Positions 32,723 through 42,918 of a DNA stretch of 64,000 bases are shown in pieces (within the stretch, counting starts at the first letter, position 1; every line of letters starts with the position of its first letter). The stretch comes from Betaproteobacteria bacterium RIFCSPLOWO2_12_FULL_68_20 (GTDB lineage Bacteria > Pseudomonadota > Gammaproteobacteria > Burkholderiales > SG8-39): NCBI GenBank assembly GCA_001770655.1, contig MERQ01000014.1, forward strand, positions 57,674-121,673, in the 5' to 3' direction. Position numbers and translations under genes: made by a program. The notes under the pieces were generated by a model that saw only the letters and a list, made by a program, of their open reading frames with translations, was not told the DNA's origin and ran no database searches.

Positions 32723-33730
32723 GTGGGCGGCACGTTCAACAAAGGGAAAGGCTACAAGGGGTACAAAAGTAGCCGCGATCTTTCCGACGCAGGCGACGGG
32801 AAGCAGCTTCGGCTGCGCGCAGCAGACGGCTACCAGATCGGCGCCGTCTTCTATGCCGCGCTGAGGCCGCGCTCTCCACGCCAGGTGGCAGTGCTGCACG
32901 GCGGGGCGGGCATCCCGGCGCTGCGCTACCGGCGCTTCGCGCGCTTTCTCGCGGAATGGGGAATCCCCGTCCTGACGTACGACTATCGCGGCATCGGTCT
33001 GTCGCGGCCGCCGGTGCTGCGCGGTTTTGAGGCGAGAATCGAGGACTGGGCTGAATTGGACGCTACAGCCGCCATCGCGTGGCTGCGCGAGCGTTTTCCG
33101 CACGACGAGCTGCTGGGAATCTCCCACTCGATCGGCTGCCTGCCTCTCGGCGGCGCATCCAACGCTGCTGAGCAGGCCCGGATTGTTCTAGTCGGCGCCC
33201 ATACCGGCTACTACGGAGACTATCGTCCTCTCTACCGCCTGCCGATGGCATTTGCCTGGCACGGGGTGATGCCGGCAGTCACTCGGTTTCTCGGCTACTT
33301 CCCCGGCGACCGGCTCGGACTCGGCGAAGACCTGCCGGCCGGGATGGCGCTGCAGTGGGCCGAGCGCCGCCTGCCGGAGCTTCGGCCGAACGGAGCGGAT
33401 CTCGCGCAAGAGCGCATGCGGCGGCTCCTCGATAACTGCGCCGCGCTGCAGTGTCCAGCCATCGCGATCTCCATAAGCGACGACGCCTTCGCCACGGTGG
33501 CGGGCGTGACGCGGCTACTATCGTACTTTTCCCGCTTATCGTCGCTTCAGCATGTCGTGTTCACCCCACCCGATGCGCAGGTGCGGCACCTCGGCCATTT
33601 CGGTTTCTTCAGGCGCGCGGTGGGCATGGCGCTGTGGCCGCGCCTGCTCGCGCTGCTGGAGCCCGGCCGAGCCGAGGGGGCTCACATAACCGCCGCCAGG
33701 GACTCGGTCATCGGCGCGAGCTCGCTCTGA
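32723..33730 (+). CDS. alpha/beta hydrolase within the rpf locus
   Basis: 335 residues from GTG 32723; the first 28 residues are poorly conserved in look, so a later start is possible. Alpha/beta hydrolase fold: QVAVLHGGAGIPALRYRRFARFLAEWGIPVLTYDYRGIGLS, nucleophile elbow LLGISHSIGCLPLG (Ser), and a late HLGHFGFF that may hold the catalytic His. No signal peptide. It follows rpfC by 41 bases in the same direction and overlaps the convergent rpfF by 49 bases, so co-expression with rpfGC is likely. It could act as thioesterase or in signal turnover, a role played by RpfB in Xanthomonas; inference only. Confidence 0.75.
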   Translation: MGGTFNKGKGYKGYKSSRDLSDAGDGKQLRLRAADGYQIGAVFYAALRPRSPRQVAVLHGGAGIPALRYRRFARFLAEWGIPVLTYDYRGIGLSRPPVLRGFEARIEDWAELDATAAIAWLRERFPHDELLGISHSIGCLPLGGASNAAEQARIVLVGAHTGYYGDYRPLYRLPMAFAWHGVMPAVTRFLGYFPGDRLGLGEDLPAGMALQWAERRLPELRPNGADLAQERMRRLLDNCAALQCPAIAISISDDAFATVAGVTRLLSYFSRLSSLQHVVFTPPDAQVRHLGHFGFFRRAVGMALWPRLLALLEPGRAEGAHITAARDSVIGASSL

Positions 33731-34638
33731 ACCGGCTCGGCGCCGCTGGCGGCGTGCTCGTGTTCCATGCGGCGAGCCTGCGCGCGCGCGAGCCGGCTCA
33801 TCATCTTCAGCTCGCGCTCGCCGAGCCGCATCGCCGCATCGACCCACAGCTCGACAATGCCGTCGAGCTCCTCGCGCGTCACCGGCTGAACGAGCCGCCG
33901 CGCGCGGAACGCGGCTTGCATGCCGTTGCGTCGCTTCGCGTTGGCTGCGATCCACTCGCGTACCGTCGCCTCGCCCAGGCCGTTCGGCGCCAGCACGTCC
34001 ACAATGCCCATCTCGTGCAGCTTGCACGCCTGCAGGATCTTGCCTGAAAGAATAAGGTCCTCGGCGGCGCGCATCCCGATGCGGCGCGAAAGCAGGCTAT
34101 AAGCGCCCATTCCCGGGAAGAGATTGAACAGGATTTCCGGGAATCCGAGCTGAGCGCTTTCCTCGGCGACGATCAGGTCGGAGGCGAGCGCACACTCGAA
34201 GCCGCCGCCCAAAGCGTCGCCCTGCACCAGGGCGATGCTGGTCAGCATGGGGCTGAAAAAGCTCTGGCTGCGCGGGTACTGGACGTCGATGCAGAGCTTC
34301 GCGTAGTGCGCCAGCGCGTCGCGCTCGCGGCTCTTGATGAGGAGCATGAAGAGCGAAAGGTCGCCGCCCAGGTTGAACACGCCCGGCGTGCGCGAGGCCG
34401 TGACGTAGTAATTCACCTCTCGCATCTCGCCTTCGATTTCGATGCGCCCGCCGTTGGCGATGAGCCGCTCGTCGTGCGCGCACATGGCCTTGAGAAGCCC
34501 CGGGCTGTAGCAGGCGACACCTTTCTGATTGAAATAGGTCCAGACCGCGCCGGTCGCCGGCTCGAACTCGGTCTGGTACTGGGAGTCGGGCCTGCCGTAT
34601 CGCAGGCAAAGCCCCACTGCGTCGCGCAAATTGCTCAT
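33682..34638 (-). CDS. rpfF: RpfF: DSF synthase (crotonase family)
   Basis: 318 residues. Crotonase fold with the RpfF-specific motifs GDALGGGFECALASDLIVAE and LGFPEILFNLFPGMGAYSLLSRRIG. The two catalytic glutamates of RpfF are present as Glu148 and Glu168, with the same 20-residue spacing as Glu141/Glu161 of Xanthomonas campestris. The N-terminus (ATGAVWTYFNQKGVACYSPGLL) also matches the family. It dehydrates and cleaves 3-hydroxyacyl-ACP to give a cis-2-unsaturated fatty acid signal. The start has a good ribosome site (AAGGAG). The C-terminal 25 or so residues extend past the usual end. Confidence 0.93.
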   Translation of the reverse strand: MSNLRDAVGLCLRYGRPDSQYQTEFEPATGAVWTYFNQKGVACYSPGLLKAMCAHDERLIANGGRIEIEGEMREVNYYVTASRTPGVFNLGGDLSLFMLLIKSRERDALAHYAKLCIDVQYPRSQSFFSPMLTSIALVQGDALGGGFECALASDLIVAEESAQLGFPEILFNLFPGMGAYSLLSRRIGMRAAEDLILSGKILQACKLHEMGIVDVLAPNGLGEATVREWIAANAKRRNGMQAAFRARRLVQPVTREELDGIVELWVDAAMRLGERELKMMSRLARAQARRMEHEHAASGAEPVQSELAPMTESLAAVM

Positions 34639-34644
34639 GATGTT

Positions 34645-34715
34645 CTCCTTCCCCCAAAAATGCCCCTGGCGGGGCCCGTTAACCTAGGCCCGGGGCGCGG
34701 TCAAGTGCGCCCCGG
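34645..34715 (-). promoter_or_regulatory. rpfF leader with two hairpins, possible attenuator
   Basis: Read on the rpfF strand: a 9-bp stem CCGGGGCGC / GCGCCCCGG (34715-34707 and 34698-34690), then GCCCCGCCAGGGGC (34675-34662) followed by ATTTTT, then AAGGAG and the rpfF ATG. The second hairpin plus T-run resembles an intrinsic terminator just before the ribosome site. The two hairpins can compete, since GCCCC of the first can pair with GGGGC of the second. The rest of the 276-bp gap to 34915 shows no other clear feature. Confidence 0.4.
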
Positions 34716-34914
34716 ACCTCCCGTGACGAATTTAACGCACCTTTACACAATTGACGCAATCAGGGCCTGCCGGGAGCCGGCCTAGGGGATTCCCCGATTG
34801 GCGTGAGAACCCGAAATGGCTAGCGTTGCCGGTTCTGCAGGTTGCGCAGCGGCGGACTCGCGGATAAATTTCGGGGCGTAACGTCTCGCGCGCGGGGTTC
34901 ACGAAGGGGGCTGC

Positions 34915-37070
<2,156 letters not shown>

Positions 37071-37074
<4 letters not shown>

Positions 37075-38399
37075 GCGGCGGCGGGAGATTCGGCCGCGCC
37101 GGCGCGCTTCCTGCGGCGGCGCCGGCGCCGGCGCTTCGCCGGCGCGGTCTCGGGCAGCAGCATCGCCTTGCGGGTCTCGGCGTCGGCGCCCTGGAACGCG
37201 CGCCACCATGCCTCGAGCTCGGCGGGCACCTCGCCGCTCGCCGCACGCAGCGCCAGGAAATCGTAGGCCATGCGAAAGCGCGGGGACTCCAGCAGCCGGA
37301 CCGCGCGCTGCCCGGAGCGGTTCTCGAAGCGCGGCTGCATGGTCCAGACCTCGCGCATCGTGGCTGTGAGCCTGCGCGTGATGGCGAGCTTCTCGCACTG
37401 GGCGTCGAGCACCTCGTCCATCGCCGCCTCGAGCGCCGGAATCGGGTGCTCGCCGCGCGCCCGGCGCGCCTTCGACGCCGCCAGCACCTCGTGCCAGAGC
37501 AGCGCGGCGAACAGGAACGCGGGCGACACCGGCCGCTCCGCGAGCACGCGCTCGTCGGTCTGCGCGAGCGCGAGGGTCACGAAGCGCTCGCCAAGCGGCT
37601 GCTCGAGGATCACGTCGAGCAGCGGCAGCAGCCCCTTGTGCAGGCCGACCTCGCGCAGCTGCCGCAGGCAGGCGCTCGCGTGGCCCGAGAGCAGCAGCTT
37701 CAGCATCTCGTCGAACAGCCGCGCGGGCGGCACGCGCTCCATCAGCGGCGCGAGCTTGCGGATCGGCGCGCGCGTCGCCGCATCGAGCGTGAGCCCGAGC
37801 TTCGCCGCGAGGCGCACCGCGCGCAGCATTCTCACCGGGTCCTCGCGGTAGCGCGTTTCCGGATCGCCGATCACCCGCAGCACGCGCTTCTTCAGGTCCG
37901 CGAGGCCGCCGTGGAAGTCGATCACCTCCCCGGTCGCCGGGTCGTAATAGAGGGCGTTGACGGTGAAATCGCGCCGCCGCGCGTCTCCGGCCTGGGTTCC
38001 GAACACGTTGTCGCGCAGCACGCGGCCGTGCTCGTCCTTCTCGGCCGTCTCGGGATCGGCGGCGCGGAACGTCGAGACCTCGACGGTTTCCGGGCCGAGC
38101 ATCACGTGCACCAGGCGGAAGCGCCGGCCGATGAGGAGCGCGCGGCGGAACAGCGGCTTCACCTGCTCGGGGCGCGCATCGGTGGCGATATCGTAATCCT
38201 TGGGGGCGATGCCTAGCAGCAGGTCCCTTACCGCGCCGCCGACCACGAATGCGCCGAATCCCGCCTCGCGCAGCACCGAGCACACCTTTGCCGCGCCCGG
38301 GCTGATCGCGCCGCGCGCAATGCCGTGCCGCTCGCGCGGCACCCGCTGCATCGGCTCGGAGGGCAAGCCGAGCACGCGGCGAATGAACCTCTTGATCAT
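37071..38399 (-). CDS. pcnB: poly(A) polymerase I
   Basis: 442 residues from ATG 38399. Class II nucleotidyltransferase head: AGFGAFVVGGAVRDLLLGIAPKDYDIATDARPEQVK (DYD metal ligands), RRDFTVNALYYDPATGEVIDF, YREDPVRMLRAVRLAAKLG, then RNA-binding helices. The P-R-x-x-F-like VPPARLFDEMLKLLLSGHA distinguishes PcnB from CCA-adding enzyme. The tail is strongly basic (KRRRRRRRRKRAG), typical of proteobacterial PcnB. It adds poly(A) tails that promote RNA decay. Confidence 0.94.
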
Positions 38400-38413
38400 C
38401 GAGGGCCGGAATT

Positions 38414-39079
38414 CTACCGGCGCAGGGAAATCAGCGCCCAGCCCCGGCGCCGCGCCTCGGCGGCGAGCCGCTCGTCCGGATCCACCGCCACCGGGCGAGT
38501 CACGCGCTCGAGCAGCGGCAGGTCGTTGTGCGAGTCGCTGTAGAAGGCGCTGGCCTCGAAATCGGCGAGGCGGCGGCCGAGACGCGCGAGCCACTCGTCG
38601 ACGCAGCGGATCTTGCCCTCGCGATAGCACGGCGTGCCCGCGACCCGGCCGGTGAAGCGTCCGCCGGCCGACTCGGGCTCGGTGGCGACCAGGTGCTCGA
38701 GGCCGAATTCTCGGGCGATCGGCGCGGTCACGAATCGATTGGTCGACGTGACGATCGCGCACAGCTCGCCCGCCGCGGCGTGCCCGCGCACCAGCGAGCG
38801 CGCCGCCGGCGTGATCATCGGCAGGATGCGGCTGCGCATGAACTCGCCGTGCCAGCGCGCGAGGTCCTGCGGCTCGTGCTCGGCGAGAGGACGCAGCGCG
38901 AACCCGAGGTACTCGTGGATGTCGAGCTCGCCGGCGACGTACTGCTCGTAATAGCGGCGGTTCTGCGCCTCGTAGGCCTCGCGATCGAGCACGCCGCGCT
39001 CGACCAGGAACCGGCCCCACTCGAAGTCGCTGTCGCCCGAGAGCAGCGTGTGGTCGAGATCGAAGAGGGCGAGGCGCAT
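38414..39079 (-). CDS. HAD-IB family phosphatase (SerB-like)
   Basis: 221 residues. HAD motif I LALFDLDHTLLSGDSDFEW (nucleophile DLDHT), motif II AIVTSTNRF, motif III KIRCVDEWL with the Lys, motif IV AFYSDSHNDLPLLE. The helical cap (GVLDREAYEAQNRRYYEQYVAGELDIHEYLGF) matches the HAD-IB subgroup that includes phosphoserine phosphatase-like proteins. Substrate uncertain. It lies 15 bases before pcnB, as is common in betaproteobacteria. Confidence 0.9.
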   Translation of the reverse strand: MRLALFDLDHTLLSGDSDFEWGRFLVERGVLDREAYEAQNRRYYEQYVAGELDIHEYLGFALRPLAEHEPQDLARWHGEFMRSRILPMITPAARSLVRGHAAAGELCAIVTSTNRFVTAPIAREFGLEHLVATEPESAGGRFTGRVAGTPCYREGKIRCVDEWLARLGRRLADFEASAFYSDSHNDLPLLERVTRPVAVDPDERLAAEARRRGWALISLRR

Positions 39080-39143
39080 GCCGTCGCAACGCGAGACAGG
39101 CGGAGTCTAACCGAGCCCGGGCGGGCTCCCGGGCCGGGGCCGG

Positions 39144-39716
39144 CTAGAACTGGCGCTGCAAGCCGAGGCGGATCGTCGGCCGCCGCAACAGGCCTCCGTC
39201 CCCGGGAGTCAGGGCTTCGGCGCTGAACGCCCAGTCCGGCGCGAGCCAGTATCTGCCGAAGAGCGACAGCTGGCGCCCGTCCGCGGGGAACGCCTGATTC
39301 ATGAAATCCTCGGCGTCGCGACCACTGGCGAGCGATATGCCGAAGCTGCCGCGCGCGCCGAGCTCATAGGACCACTGCAGCCGGTACCCGGGCACCTGCC
39401 AGATCAGCTCGCTCCTCGCGGGATAAAAGGTATACGCGATGCTCTGGTCGCCGAAGCGCCTTTCGATGCTGAGCAGCGAGTACCTGGGCGCAAGCTCGTA
39501 CGCCCTGGGCCTGAGGAGCTCGAAGCGGGCTCCCCAGCCGCCGCCGAACGACATGACCACCGGATCCAGGCGCAGTCCGCCGCCTCGCCAAGGAGCCTCG
39601 CCCGCGACCCGGCCCGCGGACTCCTGGCGAATCCCCTGCTGCGCGAAAGCCGCGCCCGCGGCACCGCACGCGAGGCCGACGCAAAGCAGCGTCCCGGCGA
39701 GTCCACGCGTGTTCAT
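39144..39716 (-). CDS. secreted protein with beta-barrel-like pattern
   Basis: 190 residues from ATG 39716. Signal peptide MNTRGLAGTLLCVGLACGAAGAAFAQ. The mature part alternates polar and aromatic residues (YSLLSIERRFGDQSIAYTFYP, LQWSYELGARGSFGISLAS, QLSLFGRYWLAPDWAFSAEA) and ends in RLGLQRQF with a terminal Phe, the usual signal for BAM-assembled outer-membrane proteins. Probably a small outer-membrane barrel; function unknown. It sits between HAD phosphatase and hda, not a usual member of that cluster. Confidence 0.75.
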   Translation of the reverse strand: MNTRGLAGTLLCVGLACGAAGAAFAQQGIRQESAGRVAGEAPWRGGGLRLDPVVMSFGGGWGARFELLRPRAYELAPRYSLLSIERRFGDQSIAYTFYPARSELIWQVPGYRLQWSYELGARGSFGISLASGRDAEDFMNQAFPADGRQLSLFGRYWLAPDWAFSAEALTPGDGGLLRRPTIRLGLQRQF

Positions 39717-39782
39717 CTGTTTTTCAAATCTACCGGTGCGCCTCGCGCACTGTCGAGGCGCAAAGTCCACACTGCCTGCAAT

Positions 39783-40406
39783 TTACTGCCGGCGAGTCTC
39801 GCCGTCGACCGACGCAAGCGCCTCCCGCACCAGCGGCAGCGTGATGTGGCGCTGACGCGACAGCGAGTACCGGTCGAGCAGGTCGAGCGTCGCGTTCAGC
39901 CTGGGCAGGTCCCGCGGCAGGCGGTTGAGCAGGTACCACACCACTTCGTCGGCGAGCTCGAGCCCCCGGCGAGCGGCCTCCGCGCGCAGGTGCAGCGCCT
40001 TGTCGGCGTCGCTGAGCGGCCTCAGCTGATATACCAGGCCCCACGCGAGCCGGCTTTTCAGGTCGTCGCGCAGCGCGAGCTGCGCCGGAGGAGCATCCCC
40101 GGCGGCGAGCACCGCGCCGTGAGCGTCGCGCGCGGCATTGATCGCCGAAAAGAGCGCCTGCTGTCCGGCCGCATCGAGCCTGGCTACGTCGTCGGCGGTG
40201 GCGAGCGACGGATTCGCGCGCGCCGCGGCGCGCAGCAGGTGCGTGCGGCCGCTTCCCGGCTCTCCCCACAGGTAGATCACCTCCTCGCGCAACCGGCCGG
40301 CGGCGAGGCTGCGCACGCGCTCCAGCGCCTCGGCGTTGGACCCCGGGACGAAGTTCTCGAACGTCGGGTCCGCGGCTGCGGTGATCTCGAGCGGCAGCTG
40401 CTCCAT
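39783..40406 (-). CDS. hda: DnaA regulatory inactivator Hda
   Basis: 207 residues from ATG 40406. The start MEQLPLEITAAADPTFENFVPGSN includes QLPLEI, which fits the clamp-binding motif (QxxLxL/F) that ties Hda to the DNA polymerase III beta clamp. An AAA+ core follows: VIYLWGEPGSGRTHLLRAA (Walker A), DDVARLDAAGQQALFSAINAA, LKSRLAWGLVYQLRPLSDADK (sensor/arginine). It promotes ATP hydrolysis by DnaA after initiation. Neighbour of perM and purM, as in many betaproteobacteria. Confidence 0.93.
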   Translation of the reverse strand: MEQLPLEITAAADPTFENFVPGSNAEALERVRSLAAGRLREEVIYLWGEPGSGRTHLLRAAARANPSLATADDVARLDAAGQQALFSAINAARDAHGAVLAAGDAPPAQLALRDDLKSRLAWGLVYQLRPLSDADKALHLRAEAARRGLELADEVVWYLLNRLPRDLPRLNATLDLLDRYSLSRQRHITLPLVREALASVDGETRRQ

Positions 40407-40414
40407 GGCGAGGG

Positions 40415-41488
40415 CTAGCTGCGGCCGCCGCCGTAGAGCGGGCCCGCGAGATAGGCGGCGCGCACATGGCGCAGCCCGACGAGCAGCGCCGCGCTCGCCG
40501 GAAGAGCGAGCAGCACGCCGAAGAAGCCGAACACCTGCCCGAAGGCGAGCAGCGCGAAGATCACCGCGACCGGGTGCAGGCCGATGCGCTCGCCGACGAT
40601 GAGTGGGGTGACGACCATGCCTTCCAGCGCTTGCCCGACGCCGATGGCGAGCCACACCCACAGCAGCCCCTCGAACGTCCCGAACTGCATCAGCGCGGCA
40701 GCCGTGGCGAGCAGCAGGCCGGTGATCACGCCGACGTACGGAACGATCACCGCGAGGCCAGTGAGGATGCCGATCGGAAGCGCGAATTCCAGGCCCGTGA
40801 GCCACAGGGCGGACACGTAGTAGGCACTCATGATCGCGATGACCAGCACCTGTCCGCGCAGCCATTGCGCCAGCACGTGGTCGACCTCGCGCGCCACGGT
40901 CCTCAGATTGACCTGCGCGCGCGGCGGTATCAGGCGGTCCACCCGCCCGACGAGCGTCTGCCAGTCGCGCAGCAGGTAGAACAGCACCACCGGCACGAGC
41001 AGCAGGTTGACGAGGATCGCGAGCACCACCCGTCCGCCGACCTTGAGCGAGCCGAGCAGCTGCTGCGCCAGATCCTCGTTCTCGGTGAACAGCGCGCGCG
41101 CGAGCTGCTTCGCCGTGCCGGCATCGAGCAGCAGCTCGATGCCGAGGCGGGAAGCGAGCCAGGGGGCTGCGACCCGGTTGAACCATTCGACGAAGCCCGG
41201 AGCGCGCTCGGCGAGCATGCGCGCCTCCTTGTAAAACAGCGGGATCACGATCAGCATCACCGCGACGAGCAGCCCGAGCGCGAGCAGCAGCGCCAGCACC
41301 ACCGCGAGCGTGCGCGGCACGCGCAGGCGCGCGAGTCGCTCGACGACCGGGTCGAAAGTGTAGGCGAGGATCGCCGCGAAAAGGAACGGCGTCAGGATCG
41401 GCGCGAGCAGCCAGACGAGGAATCCCGCCGCCAGCGCGATGGCGAGCCACGACCACAGCTGCGAGTTCGCGAGGGCCTGGGGCGGCAT
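40415..41488 (-). CDS. AI-2E family transporter / PerM permease
   Basis: 357 residues from ATG 41488. About eight membrane helices with the family's paired N-terminal helices ([38 protein letters not shown]), a central amphipathic region and the C-terminal [49 protein letters not shown], a highly conserved block. Members move AI-2 or act as ion/proton antiporters; this one's substrate is unknown. Divergent from purM by 34 bases. Confidence 0.92.
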   Translation of the reverse strand: MPPQALANSQLWSWLAIALAAGFLVWLLAPILTPFLFAAILAYTFDPVVERLARLRVPRTLAVVLALLLALGLLVAVMLIVIPLFYKEARMLAERAPGFVEWFNRVAAPWLASRLGIELLLDAGTAKQLARALFTENEDLAQQLLGSLKVGGRVVLAILVNLLLVPVVLFYLLRDWQTLVGRVDRLIPPRAQVNLRTVAREVDHVLAQWLRGQVLVIAIMSAYYVSALWLTGLEFALPIGILTGLAVIVPYVGVITGLLLATAAALMQFGTFEGLLWVWLAIGVGQALEGMVVTPLIVGERIGLHPVAVIFALLAFGQVFGFFGVLLALPASAALLVGLRHVRAAYLAGPLYGGGRS

Positions 41489-41522
41489 GTCCGTTAGAAT
41501 CGGGGAAGGTTCGAACTCTAGC

Positions 41523-42530
41523 ATGGCGAAACGGCTTTCCTATCGCGACGCGGGCGTCGACATCGACGCCGGCGACGCGCTGGTCGAGGCGATCAAGCCG
41601 CTCGCGCAGAGGACGCTGCGGCCGGAGGTGCTCACCGGCATCGGCGGCTTCGGCGCGCTATGCGAGATCCCGAAGAAATACCGCCACCCGGTGCTCGTCT
41701 CCGGAACGGACGGGGTGGGTACCAAGCTCAAGCTCGCGTTCGCGCTCGGAAGTCACGACACCGTGGGGATCGACCTCGTGGCGATGTGCGCGAACGACGT
41801 GCTGGCGCAGGGCGCCGAGCCGCTCTTTTTTCTCGACTACTTCGCGTGCGGCAAGCTCGAGCCGGGCGTCGCCGCCGAGGTGGTGAAGGGAATCGCGCGC
41901 GGCTGCGAGGCTGCCGGCTGCGCGCTGGTCGGCGGCGAGACCGCGGAGATGCCGGGGATGTACGCCGCCGGCGAATACGACCTCGCCGGCTTCTGCGTCG
42001 GCGTGGTGGAGAAAGAGCGCATCATCGATGGCCGCGCCATCCGCCCCGGAGACGCGATTCTCGGCCTGGCCTCGAGCGGCGCGCACTCGAACGGCTACTC
42101 GCTCATCCGCAAGATCCTGGAGCGCGCGAAGCCGGACGCGGCGACCATGAACGCGATCATGGAGCCGACGCGCATCTACGCGAAGCCGGTCTTGAAGCTG
42201 CTGGATTCGGTTGCGGTGAAAGGTCTGGCTCATATCACGGGCGGAGGAATCGTCGGCAATGTCCCGCGCACGCTTCCCGAGGGCACGCGCGCCGTGATTC
42301 GAGGGAGTGCCTGGGCGCGTCCGCAACTGTTTCGCTGGCTTCAGGAACAGGGTGGCGTTGCCGAAGACGAGATGTACCGCGTGTTCAACTGCGGCATCGG
42401 CATGGCGGTGATCGTCGATGCCGCGGACGCGGAGCGCGCCGCCGAGCAATTGCGCGGGTTGGGCGAAACGGTCTACGCGATCGGCGGCGTCGAGAAATCC
42501 CGGGGCGAGCCCGCGGCCGTCATCGTCTGA
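41523..42530 (+). CDS. purM: phosphoribosylformylglycinamidine cyclo-ligase
   Basis: 335 residues. [119 protein letters not shown] and [19 protein letters not shown] are the PurM/AIR-synthase blocks. It closes the imidazole ring of AIR with ATP. Standing alone on the plus strand. Confidence 0.97.
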   Translation: MAKRLSYRDAGVDIDAGDALVEAIKPLAQRTLRPEVLTGIGGFGALCEIPKKYRHPVLVSGTDGVGTKLKLAFALGSHDTVGIDLVAMCANDVLAQGAEPLFFLDYFACGKLEPGVAAEVVKGIARGCEAAGCALVGGETAEMPGMYAAGEYDLAGFCVGVVEKERIIDGRAIRPGDAILGLASSGAHSNGYSLIRKILERAKPDAATMNAIMEPTRIYAKPVLKLLDSVAVKGLAHITGGGIVGNVPRTLPEGTRAVIRGSAWARPQLFRWLQEQGGVAEDEMYRVFNCGIGMAVIVDAADAERAAEQLRGLGETVYAIGGVEKSRGEPAAVIV

Positions 42531-42589
42531 ATCAGACGGGATTGCGGCGAGCGCTGGCTTCGCGGGCCCGCGGATGTCGGCAAGGCGAT

Positions 42590-42892
42590 CTAGCGCAGCG
42601 CGTTGCGGCGCTCGAGCGCTTGCCTCAGCCGCGCCCGCGCGGCCTCGACTTCGGCATCGAGCGCCTTCTGCCGGTCGAGGTACTCGTCCCTGAACCGGCT
42701 GCGTCCGCCCGCCGTGCCGATGCGCTCGCCCGGGAGCGGCTCGACGCCCCGCTCGCGCTTCGCCTCGGCTTCACGGAGCGCCCCGGAGGCCGCGACGACT
42801 TCCTCGTGCGCCCGGTCAAGATCCGCCGAGCGGTCCTGCGCCGCCGCGGCGAGCGCGGCGAGCAGCGAAAAAACAATCACTAAGCGTTTCAT
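42590..42892 (-). CDS. small secreted coiled-coil protein
   Basis: 100 residues from ATG 42892. Signal peptide MKRLVIVFSLLAALAAAAQ, then two charged helical stretches (DLDRAHEEVVAASGALREAEAKRE and KALDAEVEAARARLRQALERRNA) separated by EPLPGERIGTAGGRSRFRDEY. Predicted periplasmic helical hairpin; function unknown. 27 bases upstream of the divergent dnaE start. Confidence 0.75.
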   Translation of the reverse strand: MKRLVIVFSLLAALAAAAQDRSADLDRAHEEVVAASGALREAEAKRERGVEPLPGERIGTAGGRSRFRDEYLDRQKALDAEVEAARARLRQALERRNALR

Positions 42893-42918
42893 GATCCTCT
42901 TCCGGTACACTTTTTGAC

